From DASXRA01 sp046734315 (lineage in GTDB: Bacteria; Actinomycetota; Actinomycetes; Mycobacteriales; Jatrophihabitantaceae), in NCBI GenBank assembly GCA_046734315.1, contig JBKPQY010000304.1, forward strand, positions 1 through 16,951: a DNA stretch of 16,951 nt, written 5' to 3'. Both the position numbers and the translations under genes were made by a program. Of the stretch, positions 7,159 through 14,758 are shown one piece after another. The notes beneath the pieces are model-generated. The model worked only from the letters and a program-made list of their open reading frames with translations, was not told the DNA's origin and made no database searches. The first letter of the stretch is position 1. Each line of letters opens with the position of its first letter.

Positions 7159-8560
7159 GGGCCTCCGCAGGAGCGACATTCTGATTCAGGTGGAAGACAT
7201 TCTCCGGGTCGTAGCGCCGCTTGACGTCGGCCAATCGCGCGTACGTGGCCGGTGGGTAGACCGCGCGGGACCGGTCCGGGCCGGTGTCGCCGAGGAAGTT
7301 CAGGTAGGTCTGCGCGGCCGAGTACGGCTCGAGTGCCGCCGCGAAATCCCGCGCCCAGGTGATGTTCTCGTCGGCGTCGGTCGGGTTCGCCCAGCGGCTG
7401 ATGATGTTCGTCACGTACGGCGCGCCTCGTCCGGCGTAGGCCGTGCCGTCCGGGCTGACGTCGTCGACCGCTCCGCCCATGTGGTGCACGTGGAACTCTG
7501 ACACCACACCTGCCGGGCGCCGGTCGACGAAGGACCGCACCGTCGCGGCGACGTCGGGCCCGAGCCGGGTGAGGAAGCCGCCCCGGAAGTAGTTGGCCAT
7601 CCCCGGTCCCCACAGCGGGTCGAGCAGGCCCTGGAGCGCGACGTACGGCATCGGCCCGAGCAGGTCGGCAATCGGTGGGCCGAACTTCTTCAGCGCCGTG
7701 TAGTGCCTCTCGCCCTCTTCCATCGCTCCGGCGTAGCAGCCGGCGACGATCGCGATCGGCTTGCCGTGCACGTCCTCAGGCAGGAACGGCAGCGGCGGCG
7801 CCACAGTCAGCGCCATCAACGAGTTGACCTCCCTGGGCTGGTTCGCGGTCCAGTCCTGGTACACCGCGAGGAGCTCTTCGGTCTTGTCGCCCGTATAGAA
7901 GATCGGCCCGCCGTAGATCATCGGACCGTGCGGGTGCAACCCATATTCGAGCGACGTAACGATGCCGAAGTTGCCGCCGCCGCCATGCAACGCCCAGAAC
8001 AAGTCGGCGTTCTCCTCCGCACTGGCCCGCACCAAGTTGCCGTCAGCGGTGACTACGTCGGCGCCGATCAGGTTGTCGCAGGCGAGCCCGTGGGTGCGCA
8101 CGAGGTGACCGAGGCCGCCGCCGAGCGTGAACCCGGCAATGCCCGTGCTCGAAATCAGCCCACCGGTGACCGCGAGGCCGAACGCCTGCGTCTCGTGGTC
8201 GAAGTCGTGCCAGGTGAGCCCACCCTGCGCTCGCGCGGTACGCGCCGCGACGTCGACGTGCATGCCCTTCATCGGCGACAGATCGATGACGATCCCGTCG
8301 TCGACGGTCGAGAAGCCGGGTATCGAGTGGCCGCCGGAGCGTACCGCGATGGTCAGCCCCTGGCTGCGAGCGAAGCGCACCGCCGTGATCACATCGGCGG
8401 TGCCGGCGCAGCGCACGATGACCGCTGGGTGCTTGTCGTGCATACCGTTCCAGACGGCGCGTGCCGCGTCGTAGCCGGCGTCGCCAGCAACGATCGCCTT
8501 GCCGCGCAGCGTCTCGCGCAGCTCGCTGACCGTGGCGTCGCCGAGCGCAGTGGTAGTCAT
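7151..8560 (-). CDS. FAD-binding oxidoreductase of the berberine-bridge (BBE) type
   Basis: The 469-residue protein has an N-terminal PCMH-type FAD domain (about 40-215) and a C-terminal BBE domain ending RYDPENVFHLNQN. RSGGHS at 74-79 contains H78, the expected site of covalent 8-alpha-histidyl FAD attachment. The second flavin anchor of bicovalent family members, a cysteine a few residues before the GxGG.xxGGGxG segment, is absent: the region reads GLISSTGIAGFTLGGGLG with isoleucine or serine there, so a single covalent bond is predicted. Family members oxidise alcohols, sugars, phenols or alkaloid-like amines with O2. There is no signal peptide. GGGGGAG (8566-8572) is a good ribosome site 5 nt before the ATG. 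It lies 50 bp after the SARP regulator gene, same strand, and overlaps the decarboxylase gene. Confidence 0.9.
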   Translation of the reverse strand: MTTTALGDATVSELRETLRGKAIVAGDAGYDAARAVWNGMHDKHPAVIVRCAGTADVITAVRFARSQGLTIAVRSGGHSIPGFSTVDDGIVIDLSPMKGMHVDVAARTARAQGGLTWHDFDHETQAFGLAVTGGLISSTGIAGFTLGGGLGHLVRTHGLACDNLIGADVVTADGNLVRASAEENADLFWALHGGGGNFGIVTSLEYGLHPHGPMIYGGPIFYTGDKTEELLAVYQDWTANQPREVNSLMALTVAPPLPFLPEDVHGKPIAIVAGCYAGAMEEGERHYTALKKFGPPIADLLGPMPYVALQGLLDPLWGPGMANYFRGGFLTRLGPDVAATVRSFVDRRPAGVVSEFHVHHMGGAVDDVSPDGTAYAGRGAPYVTNIISRWANPTDADENITWARDFAAALEPYSAAQTYLNFLGDTGPDRSRAVYPPATYARLADVKRRYDPENVFHLNQNVAPAEAHG

Positions 8561-8610
8561 GGAGTCTCCCCCTCGGAGTGGTTGGTCGGTACGTGTCTAG
8601 TCGGCTGCTC

Positions 8611-11600
8611 TTACAGCTCGCTTACAGCGGCCAGGCCGTCGGCGCGGCCGGTCTTTCCAAAAAGCCGGCGTGCCTCGGAAAGGAACGGCGTGGCGTCGTC
8701 GCCGGCGCGGCGCGTCGCCTCGGCCAGATCGACGAGCACCCAGGCGAGGTGCATCGGCGAGTCGAGCAAGCGCTCGACCTCGACCTCCTCCGTGAACGCC
8801 CGCCGGGCCGCGGGCACATCGCCCTCGACGAGCGCCAGCGCACCGAGATGCGAGAGTGCGGCATAAAGCCCAGGACGGTCGCCGTGCTCACGGAACATCA
8901 CTTCGCTGCGCTCGACCATGGCGCGGCCGCGACCCAGGTCGCCGGCCATCGCGATCCAGTAGCCGAGGTTGGCGATCGTCTGGCCGATGCTGCGTGCGTC
9001 CCGGGTGCGGCGGAACATGCGCAGCGCCGCCTCGAGCTGTGCCTGGGCGCGGGCCATCTCATTGGTAGCTCCGGCCAGGTTGCCCAGCCGCGACAGCGCG
9101 AGCGCGATGCCCGCGTCGTCTTCGGCATCCTCGAAGATCGCGAGCGCTCGCTCGTACCTTTCCCGGGCGAACTCGTGGTCGCCGGCCTCGCGGGCGACGC
9201 TGCCGAGGTTGGCGAGGACGTAGCCGACCGCGAGCGGCCCGGTCGGTTCGATGAACGAGGTCGCGGTCTCCTCGAAGATCACGTGGCGCGGGTCGCGTCC
9301 CGGCTCGTGGCGCGGGATGGGCATGACGTTGAACACCGGCACCGGCTCGCCGGAGAGCCGCTCCACCCGGTCCAGCACGTCCGTCAGCACAGGCTCCGCG
9401 TCGGCGGGCCGGCCCTGCATGGACGCGATGGCGGCCATGCCGAAAAGTGCCGCGGCCGCCTGCGCCTCAAGGCCGTGCTCGGTGGCCACCTCTAGGGCCG
9501 ACTCGAAAGCCGCCAGCGAGCGCTCGAACTCCTGGGTGAGCCAGGCCTGCACACCAACGTAGAACTGCGCCCGGCTCACCCCGGCCGGATCGCCCAGTTC
9601 GGTGAAGATGCGTACCCGCTCCGCGGCGTGGACGTCCCAGGCGCTGATGCGTCCCGCCCGGTTGGTTAGCCCGGACACGCCGAGCAGGGCGCGGGCTCGC
9701 TCCGGCGTCGCACTCGGCGTCGCGTCGACCGCTCGGTGCAGCGCCTGCAGCCCTTCGGCCAGCCGGCCGGAGCGGAACCAGTACCGCCACAGCAGCCCGG
9801 CGAGGCGCAGCGCGGCGGCCGGGTCCGTCTCCTGCAGCCATGCCAGGGCGGCGCGCAGGTTGCCGTCCTCGACGGCCAGTCGCCGGAACGCGCCCGGCCG
9901 GCCCGTGTGCGCGAGCTCGGGCTCGGCTTGCTCGGCAAGGGCGAGCACCCAGGCCGCGTGCCGGTTGCGCAGCGGTCCCGTCTCACCACTTCCGGTAAGC
10001 CGCTCGGTCGCGTATTCGCGGATCGTCTCCAGCAGCCGGTACCGCGCGGCGCCCTCCACGGCGGTGACGAGCGAGCGGTCGACCAGGCCGGTGAGCAACT
10101 CGGCGACGGAGGCGCGGTCGAGCCGCTCGTCCGGGCACACCGCCTCCGCGGCGGCAAGCGTGAAACCGCCCGCGAAGACGGCCAGCCGGCGTAGCAGCAG
10201 CCGCTCCGACTCGACGAGCAGGTCGTGGCTCCAGTCGACAGTGGCGCGCAGCGTCTGCTGCCGAGTGAGCCCGATCCGGCTGCCGCCGACAAGCAGTGCG
10301 AACCGGTCGTCCAGTCGGGCCACCAGCTCGGACAACGGCAGCGTTCGCAAGCGGGCGGCGGCGAGCTCGAGGGCGAGTGGCAGACCGTCAAGGCGGCGGC
10401 ACAGCGTGACGACGTCAGCGGCATTGCCGTCCTTGAGCGCGAACCCGGGCGCGGCCGCGGCGGCGCGCTCCAGCAGCAGCCGCACCGACTCGTAGCGCTC
10501 CGGCGCTGCGGCACCATCGGGCAGCGCCAGCGACGGCACACGCCAGACGATCTCGCCCGGCAGCAGCAACGGCTGCCGGCTGGTGGCGAGCACGGTGAGG
10601 TTGGGCGCGTTGGTCAGCAGTTGGTGTGCGAGTGCTGCTGCAGCGTCGACGAGGTGTTCGCAGTTGTCGACGACGAGCAGCATCGGGGCAAGCTGGCGCT
10701 TGATTCGGTGTGCGATGGCCGCCGTCGGATCGACGTCCGGGGTCTGCTGCACGCCGAGCGTGGCGGCGAGTGCCCGCGGCACCGCATCGGACGTCGACAG
10801 CGGCGCCAGCTCGACGAGGTGCACGCCGCCCGGGTACTCCTCGAGCAGTGCCTCGGCGAGCTCGACGGCAAGGCGGGTCTTGCCGGAACCGCCGGTGCCG
10901 GTAAGCGTCAGCAGCCGGGTGTGCCGCAGCAGGGCCCGCACGTCGGCCAGCTCGCGCTCCCGGCCGACGAAGCTCGACAGCCGAAGCGGCAAATTGTGCG
11001 GCGTGGCGACAGGGGCGTGTTCGGGCCGCGCGGCCAGCTCGCGGCCGAGCTCTTGTGTTTCGGCCGCCGGCACGACGCCGAGTTCGTCCCGCAGCGACTC
11101 GACGAGATGGTGGAACGTCGCGACCGCGGCCGAGCGGCGTCCGGCGGCCAGTTGCGCGCGGATGAGCAGCCGGGCGACGCCCTCGTCGAGCGGGTCGTCG
11201 GCGTGCACCGGTCGGAGCAGGGCGAGCGCCGCCTCGTGGTCACCGGCATTCACCTGCGCGACCGCGAGCTCCGCAACCAGGCCGTGGTGGCGGCGGCGCA
11301 GCTCGGTGCGGCGTGGCTCGCTCCACGGCTCGTAGCGGTCGCCAGGCAGCAGCTCGCCGCTGTACAAAGCGATGGCCGCTCGCGCGTGGTCGGGGCGGCC
11401 GGTGCGCTCGGCCAGCTCGGCCGCCGCCTCGAACTCGTCCACGTCGACCGTGACCGGTTCGCCCAGGACGATTCGTTCGTCGCGCAGGTGCAGGTACGCC
11501 TCGGCCAGCACCGCACGGCGCGCGGCGAACAGCGCCTGGTGCAGGTTGTTGGCGCCCGAGGCAGCGTCCGGCCACATCGCCTCGATGAGCTGGTCGCGGT

Positions 11601-11733
11601 GCCGGACATGTCCGGGCGCGAGCGCGAGGAGCTTGACGAGGGTGCGCGCCTTGCGGCGCCGCCACGCAGCGTCGGCTACTTCGCGTCCGTCCACCTGGAC
11701 CGCGAAGTCGCCGAGCAGCCGCACGCGCAGCAC
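8611..11733 (-). CDS. AfsR/SARP-type regulator: winged helix, BTAD, NB-ARC ATPase and TPR repeats
   Basis: The 1040-residue protein starts with an OmpR-like winged helix (about 1-95, with AWRRRKARTLVKLLAL and DQLIEAMWPD) and a bacterial transcriptional activation domain (about 97-240). An NB-ARC/STAND ATPase follows: Walker A GTGGSGKT at 279-286, Walker B LLVVDN at 352-357, ATSR sensor at 383-386 and the GLPLALELAA motif at 450-459. The rest (about 600-1030) is helical with TPR-like repeats. Such proteins bind direct repeats near promoters and activate specialised metabolism, with ATP and TPR partners as the switch. The start is GTG at 11733, where the protein begins MLRVRLLGDF as usual; a possible -10, CATACT, lies at the complement of 11749-11754. 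The oxidase and decarboxylase genes immediately downstream are probable targets or operon partners. It diverges from hisN. Confidence 0.92.
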   Translation of the reverse strand: MLRVRLLGDFAVQVDGREVADAAWRRRKARTLVKLLALAPGHVRHRDQLIEAMWPDAASGANNLHQALFAARRAVLAEAYLHLRDERIVLGEPVTVDVDEFEAAAELAERTGRPDHARAAIALYSGELLPGDRYEPWSEPRRTELRRRHHGLVAELAVAQVNAGDHEAALALLRPVHADDPLDEGVARLLIRAQLAAGRRSAAVATFHHLVESLRDELGVVPAAETQELGRELAARPEHAPVATPHNLPLRLSSFVGRERELADVRALLRHTRLLTLTGTGGSGKTRLAVELAEALLEEYPGGVHLVELAPLSTSDAVPRALAATLGVQQTPDVDPTAAIAHRIKRQLAPMLLVVDNCEHLVDAAAALAHQLLTNAPNLTVLATSRQPLLLPGEIVWRVPSLALPDGAAAPERYESVRLLLERAAAAAPGFALKDGNAADVVTLCRRLDGLPLALELAAARLRTLPLSELVARLDDRFALLVGGSRIGLTRQQTLRATVDWSHDLLVESERLLLRRLAVFAGGFTLAAAEAVCPDERLDRASVAELLTGLVDRSLVTAVEGAARYRLLETIREYATERLTGSGETGPLRNRHAAWVLALAEQAEPELAHTGRPGAFRRLAVEDGNLRAALAWLQETDPAAALRLAGLLWRYWFRSGRLAEGLQALHRAVDATPSATPERARALLGVSGLTNRAGRISAWDVHAAERVRIFTELGDPAGVSRAQFYVGVQAWLTQEFERSLAAFESALEVATEHGLEAQAAAALFGMAAIASMQGRPADAEPVLTDVLDRVERLSGEPVPVFNVMPIPRHEPGRDPRHVIFEETATSFIEPTGPLAVGYVLANLGSVAREAGDHEFARERYERALAIFEDAEDDAGIALALSRLGNLAGATNEMARAQAQLEAALRMFRRTRDARSIGQTIANLGYWIAMAGDLGRGRAMVERSEVMFREHGDRPGLYAALSHLGALALVEGDVPAARRAFTEEVEVERLLDSPMHLAWVLVDLAEATRRAGDDATPFLSEARRLFGKTGRADGLAAVSEL

Positions 11734-11784
11734 CGCACCCCCCGTCGCAGTATGAGCGCGTCTCGAACCTCATTGATACCTCGG

Positions 11785-11790
11785 TACCGT
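11785..11790 (+). promoter_or_regulatory. Putative -10 box (TACCGT) of a leaderless hisN promoter
   Basis: TACCGT matches TANNNT and is followed by 6 nt and the GTG at 11797. No Shine-Dalgarno precedes that GTG. This supports GTG 11797 over the in-frame ATG at 11752, since the mRNA would begin at the start codon. Confidence 0.45.
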
Positions 11791-11796
11791 GCTGCC

Positions 11797-12561
11797 GTGG
11801 ATGATCTCGCGCTCGCGCTGTCGTTGGCAGACGCCGCAGACACGATCACCTCGGGACGTTTCGGGGCAGGGGATCTCGTCGTGGATACCAAGCCCGACCT
11901 GACTCCGGTGACCGACGCCGACCGTGCCGTCGAGGAGTCGCTACGCCACCGGCTGGCGGATGCGCGACCGGACGACGCGGTCTGGGGTGAGGAGTTCGGG
12001 CGCTCCGGCGACGCGGCGCGCCACTGGGTGATCGATCCGATCGATGGCACGAAGAACTTCGTCCGCGGTGTGCCGGTGTGGGCGACGCTGATCGCGCTGC
12101 TGGACGGCCCCGACCCGGTGGTCGGTGTGGTGTCGGCGCCGGCGCTCGCGCGGCGATGGTGGGCCCGGCGCGGCGGTGGGGCGTGGGCGAGCGCCCTGGG
12201 TGGCGCGCCGCGGCGGCTGGCGGTGTCGCGGGTGGCCTCGCTCGCCGACGCCAGCCTGTCCTATGCGTCGATCGGCGCGTGGGCGGCGTCGCGGGAGCGA
12301 TTCCTCGCCCTGGCGCGCCGCGTGTGGCGAACCCGGGCGTACGGGGACTTCTGGTCATACATGCTCGTCGCCGAGGGCGCGGTCGACGTCGCCGCTGAAC
12401 CGGAATTGTCGCTGTGGGACATGGCCGCGCTCGCGCCCATCGTCGTCGAGGCGGGAGGGCGGTTCACCGGCCTGGACGGCGTTCCAGGTGTCCAGCAAGG
12501 CAACGCCGCAGCCAGCAACGGCCTGCTGCACGACGCGCTACTGGCGTCGCTCGGGCAGTAG
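11797..12561 (+). CDS. hisN: Histidinol-phosphatase, inositol monophosphatase family (HisN type)
   Basis: The 254-residue protein carries all inositol-monophosphatase metal motifs: KPDLTPVTDAD (32-42), EEFG with E65/E66, DPIDGTKNF with D80 and D83 (80-88), and the C-terminal WDMAAL with D208. The full pattern, including FVRGVPVWATLIAL and RAYGDFWSY, closely matches the actinobacterial HisN group that dephosphorylates L-histidinol phosphate, the penultimate step of histidine synthesis; this rests on recalled similarity to mycobacterial HisN. Activity on inositol phosphates cannot be excluded. GTG at 11797 gives the usual MDDLALALSLAD beginning and follows a TACCGT box by 6 nt. The gene stands away from other his genes. 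Its 3' end overlaps the convergent QueA-like gene by 24 bp. Confidence 0.85.
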   Translation: MDDLALALSLADAADTITSGRFGAGDLVVDTKPDLTPVTDADRAVEESLRHRLADARPDDAVWGEEFGRSGDAARHWVIDPIDGTKNFVRGVPVWATLIALLDGPDPVVGVVSAPALARRWWARRGGGAWASALGGAPRRLAVSRVASLADASLSYASIGAWAASRERFLALARRVWRTRAYGDFWSYMLVAEGAVDVAAEPELSLWDMAALAPIVVEAGGRFTGLDGVPGVQQGNAAASNGLLHDALLASLGQ

Positions 12562-13545
12562 CAGGCAGCTGTCGCCGAATTCGTGCCAGAAGTAGCGGTG
12601 CCGCAAGGCTTCCTGATAGGCCTCAGCCACCAGGTCGGCGCCGGCAACCGCTTCGAGTAACCACAGGTGCGACGCCCCCGGCGCGTGCCAGCCGGTGATC
12701 AGTCCGTCGACGACCCGGGCGGGACGATCCGGTCCGAGCACCAAGTCCGTCCAACCCGATCTCGGGCCGATCCAGCCGTCCACGTGCGCCACGGTCTCCA
12801 AGGCGCGCGTCACCGTCGTGCCGACCGCGACGATGCGGCCGCCGGACGCACGGGTGAGGTTGACGAGGCGCGCCGTCGCGCGCGGAACGCGGTATCGCTC
12901 GGGCAACGGCGGCTCGCCCTCCTCCAACGACGAGACCCCCGTGTGCAAGGTGATCGGAGCGACGATCACACCGGCGCTGACCAGCTCCGTGACAAGACCC
13001 GTCGTGAACGGGCGCCCGGCGCTCGGCATCTCTGCGCTGCCGGGATCGCGAGCAAACACGGTCTGGTAAGCGTCGAGCGGCCAGCGGCCCTTGATGTATG
13101 AGTACGTGACGGGCCGTCCGTGTCCGGCGAGGTAGTCGAGGACGTCGGCCTCGACGCCGACGCCGGCTCGCCAGAGTCGCCCGCGCGGCTCCATCAAGGT
13201 GACGATCACGCCTGCCGGCAACGTGATCCGCTCACCGGCCGACGCGTCGGGCACCGGGCCGGTCGCGTTCGCCGCCGGACGCACCTCGACGAGCCACCTC
13301 CCGTCGTCGAGCGCCGTCGAAAAGTGGACGGTCACGGCGCGGCCGTCCCGGCGCGTGCCGTCGACCGCGGCGGCGAGAGTGGCCGACGTGTTCACGACGA
13401 CAAGATCGCCCGGCGCCAGGAAAGCCGCGATGTCGGCGAATCGCGCGTGCGCCATGCCGTCAGGCCGGGCGACGAGCAGACGCACCTGGTCGGGAAACTC
13501 CGGCGGCCTCGTCGCCGTCAGCTCGGCCGGCAACTCGAACTTCAT
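12538..13545 (-). CDS. QueA-like protein (S-adenosylmethionine:tRNA ribosyltransferase-isomerase family), divergent
   Basis: The 335-residue protein aligns along its length with QueA, which moves the ribosyl group of SAM onto 7-aminomethyl-7-deazaguanine in tRNA during queuosine synthesis. Recognisable parts are GDLVVVN (46-52), DAYQTVFA (158-165), GRIVAVGTTVTRALE (236-250), LITGWHAPGASHLWLLEA (282-299) and FGDSCLL. Several positions depart from the canonical motifs: NDTRVxxARL reads NTSATLAAAV, PTAGLHFT reads PSAGRPFT, LHVGxGTF reads LHTGVSSL, and TNFHxPxS reads TGWHAPGAS. It may therefore be a subfamily with another substrate. No other queuosine genes are in the window. Its ATG overlaps the SDR stop as ATGA, so it is coupled to the SDR and should share the SoxR promoter. 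No Shine-Dalgarno is needed with this coupling. Confidence 0.85.
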   Translation of the reverse strand: MKFELPAELTATRPPEFPDQVRLLVARPDGMAHARFADIAAFLAPGDLVVVNTSATLAAAVDGTRRDGRAVTVHFSTALDDGRWLVEVRPAANATGPVPDASAGERITLPAGVIVTLMEPRGRLWRAGVGVEADVLDYLAGHGRPVTYSYIKGRWPLDAYQTVFARDPGSAEMPSAGRPFTTGLVTELVSAGVIVAPITLHTGVSSLEEGEPPLPERYRVPRATARLVNLTRASGGRIVAVGTTVTRALETVAHVDGWIGPRSGWTDLVLGPDRPARVVDGLITGWHAPGASHLWLLEAVAGADLVAEAYQEALRHRYFWHEFGDSCLLLPERRQ

Positions 13546-14219
13546 GCCGGCTCCAGCGCTTGCGCCCGGTACCGGCCGCTGGGTGGGCGCTCGTCGAGCA
13601 GTCGCAACAGGCCGGGCACCACCGTTTCCGGTTCCGGCCGGTCCGAGATGTCCTCGCCGGGAAACGCCGCTTGGTGCATCTCCGTGCGCATGTCACCCGG
13701 GTCGACGGCGTACACCGAGAGCTCTGCGTGCTCGGCAGCCAGAATCGCGCCGAGGTGGTCGAGAGCCGCCTTCGCCGATCCGTAGCCACCCCAGCCCGCG
13801 TACGGCTCGACGGCCGCATCTGAGCTTATATTCAGCACGGCTGCATGTTCCGCGAACAGCGGCAACGCCTGCTGGATCAGCGCCAGCGGCGCAATCACGT
13901 CCACCTCGTAGACCCACGCGAACTCGTCCAGCGGATACTCAGCCAGGCTGGGCATCGGACTCGGGCCGAGGTAGCTGGCGTTGTTGACGAGCAGGCTGAG
14001 CCGGCCCCGTTCCGCAACCGCTGCCGCCAGTGCCTTGCGGTGCCGGGGGTTCGTCACGTCGCCGGGGACGGCGACGGCATCCGGCAGATCCTGGGCGACG
14101 GCCTCCAGGGCGGCCGCTCCGCGAGCATCGAGGACGAGCGTCCAGCCCCGTTCGGCCAGCGCCCGCGCCAGCGCCCGACCCAGGCCCTTCGACGCTCCAG
14201 TGATCAATGCGATGGGCAT
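13542..14219 (-). CDS. Short-chain dehydrogenase/reductase, first gene of a SoxR-controlled operon
   Basis: The 225-residue protein is a classical SDR. It has the nucleotide-binding TGASKGLG at 7-14, NNAS at 79-82, and catalytic residues S132/S133 in NISSD with Y146 and K150 in YGSAK. The usual Asn of the catalytic tetrad (vNxxgp) appears as D107 in EVDVIAP. No substrate can be assigned; reduction of a carbonyl or quinone would fit SoxR control. The ATG at 14219 is chosen over 14279 because AAGGAGG lies 5 nt upstream and the protein starts directly at the first beta strand. The longer reading would run through the SoxR box and promoter. The stop overlaps the QueA-like start by 4 bp. Confidence 0.9.
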   Translation of the reverse strand: MPIALITGASKGLGRALARALAERGWTLVLDARGAAALEAVAQDLPDAVAVPGDVTNPRHRKALAAAVAERGRLSLLVNNASYLGPSPMPSLAEYPLDEFAWVYEVDVIAPLALIQQALPLFAEHAAVLNISSDAAVEPYAGWGGYGSAKAALDHLGAILAAEHAELSVYAVDPGDMRTEMHQAAFPGEDISDRPEPETVVPGLLRLLDERPPSGRYRAQALEPA

Positions 14220-14224
14220 GTGCC

Positions 14225-14231
14225 CCTCCTT
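14225..14231 (-). promoter_or_regulatory. Strong ribosome binding site of the SDR gene
   Basis: The minus strand reads AAGGAGG, a near-perfect anti-16S match, 5 nt before the ATG at 14219. It fixes the SDR start and contrasts with the leaderless starts elsewhere in this window. Confidence 0.75.
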
Positions 14232-14253
14232 GCGATTTCGACGTGTTGCCGCC

Positions 14254-14284
14254 ATCCTGATAGTTGAAGTCAACTTCAAGTCAA
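14254..14284 (-). promoter_or_regulatory. SoxR-regulated promoter with SoxR box and 19-bp spacer
   Basis: The minus strand has a -35 TTGACT (14284-14279), a spacer of exactly 19 bp, and a -10 CAGGAT (14259-14254). Inside lies the inverted repeat TTGAAGT-TG-ACTTCAA (plus-strand 14264-14279), the same architecture as the Escherichia coli SoxR box, core CTCAAGT-TA-ACTTGAG. A long spacer with a dyad between -35 and -10 is the hallmark of promoters activated by MerR-family proteins through DNA untwisting. The predicted start is near 14247, leaving a short leader with AAGGAGG before the SDR ATG. SoxR is encoded divergently next to it. Confidence 0.8.
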
Positions 14285-14302
14285 GTCAGGAACGTCAGCT
14301 CC

Positions 14303-14758
14303 ATGCGAACAACAGACCTGCTCACGGTCGGCGAGGTGGCACACCGCAGCGGATTCGCGCCGTCCGCGTTGCGCTTCTACGAACGGGTCGGCTTGCTGCA
14401 CGCTGCCCGCACGTCGGGCGGGCAGCGCCGCTACCAACGCAACGCGCTGCGGCGGCTGGCGTTCATCCGTGCGGCGCGCAACGTCGGGCTGTCCCTGGAC
14501 GAGGTAGCCGCGGCGCTGGCGACCCTGCCCGACGGGCGCGCCCCTACAAAGGAAGACTGGTCGCGGCTGTCGCGGAGCTGGCGGGGGCGCCTCGACGAAC
14601 AGATCGCCGCGCTGACCAAGCTGCGTGACGGACTCGACTCATGCATCGGTTGCGGTTGCCTGTCGTTGCGCACCTGCGCGATGTCGAACCCCGATGACAC
14701 GCTTGCGGCGCGCGGACCGGGCGCGGCGTACCTGCCCCCCGCACTACGCGCCCGCTGA
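14303..14758 (+). CDS. soxR: SoxR, redox-sensing MerR-family transcriptional activator
   Basis: The 151-residue protein has a MerR winged helix (LTVGEVAHRSGFAPSALRFYERVGLL, about 7-32), a dimerisation coiled coil (about 84-112) and the [2Fe-2S] cluster motif CIGCGCLSLRTC with C114, C117, C119 and C125, exactly CX2CXCX5C. SoxR activates promoters when its cluster is oxidised. In actinobacteria it mainly senses redox-cycling compounds, such as quinone-type antibiotics, rather than driving SoxS. The start chosen is ATG 14303, with a weak AGGAA site about 10 nt before it; the ATG-frame from 14264 would begin inside the SoxR box. It is divergent from the SDR and QueA-like operon and shares the intergenic box, so self-regulation is possible. 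Its end overlaps the convergent acyltransferase gene by 15 bp. Confidence 0.95.
   Translation: MRTTDLLTVGEVAHRSGFAPSALRFYERVGLLHAARTSGGQRRYQRNALRRLAFIRAARNVGLSLDEVAAALATLPDGRAPTKEDWSRLSRSWRGRLDEQIAALTKLRDGLDSCIGCGCLSLRTCAMSNPDDTLAARGPGAAYLPPALRAR

Noticed and set aside
8561..8610. Searched for SARP direct-repeat binding sites between the regulator and the oxidase gene
   Set aside because: No convincing heptamer repeats at 11-bp spacing were seen in this 50-bp gap.
10225..11796. Long plus-strand frame leading into hisN
   Set aside because: Antisense to the SARP regulator, which has unmistakable domains; the HisN family start is GTG 11797.
14220..14279. Longer SDR start at 14279
   Set aside because: Would translate the SoxR box and -10 element; the ATG at 14219 has an ideal ribosome site and the normal SDR beginning.
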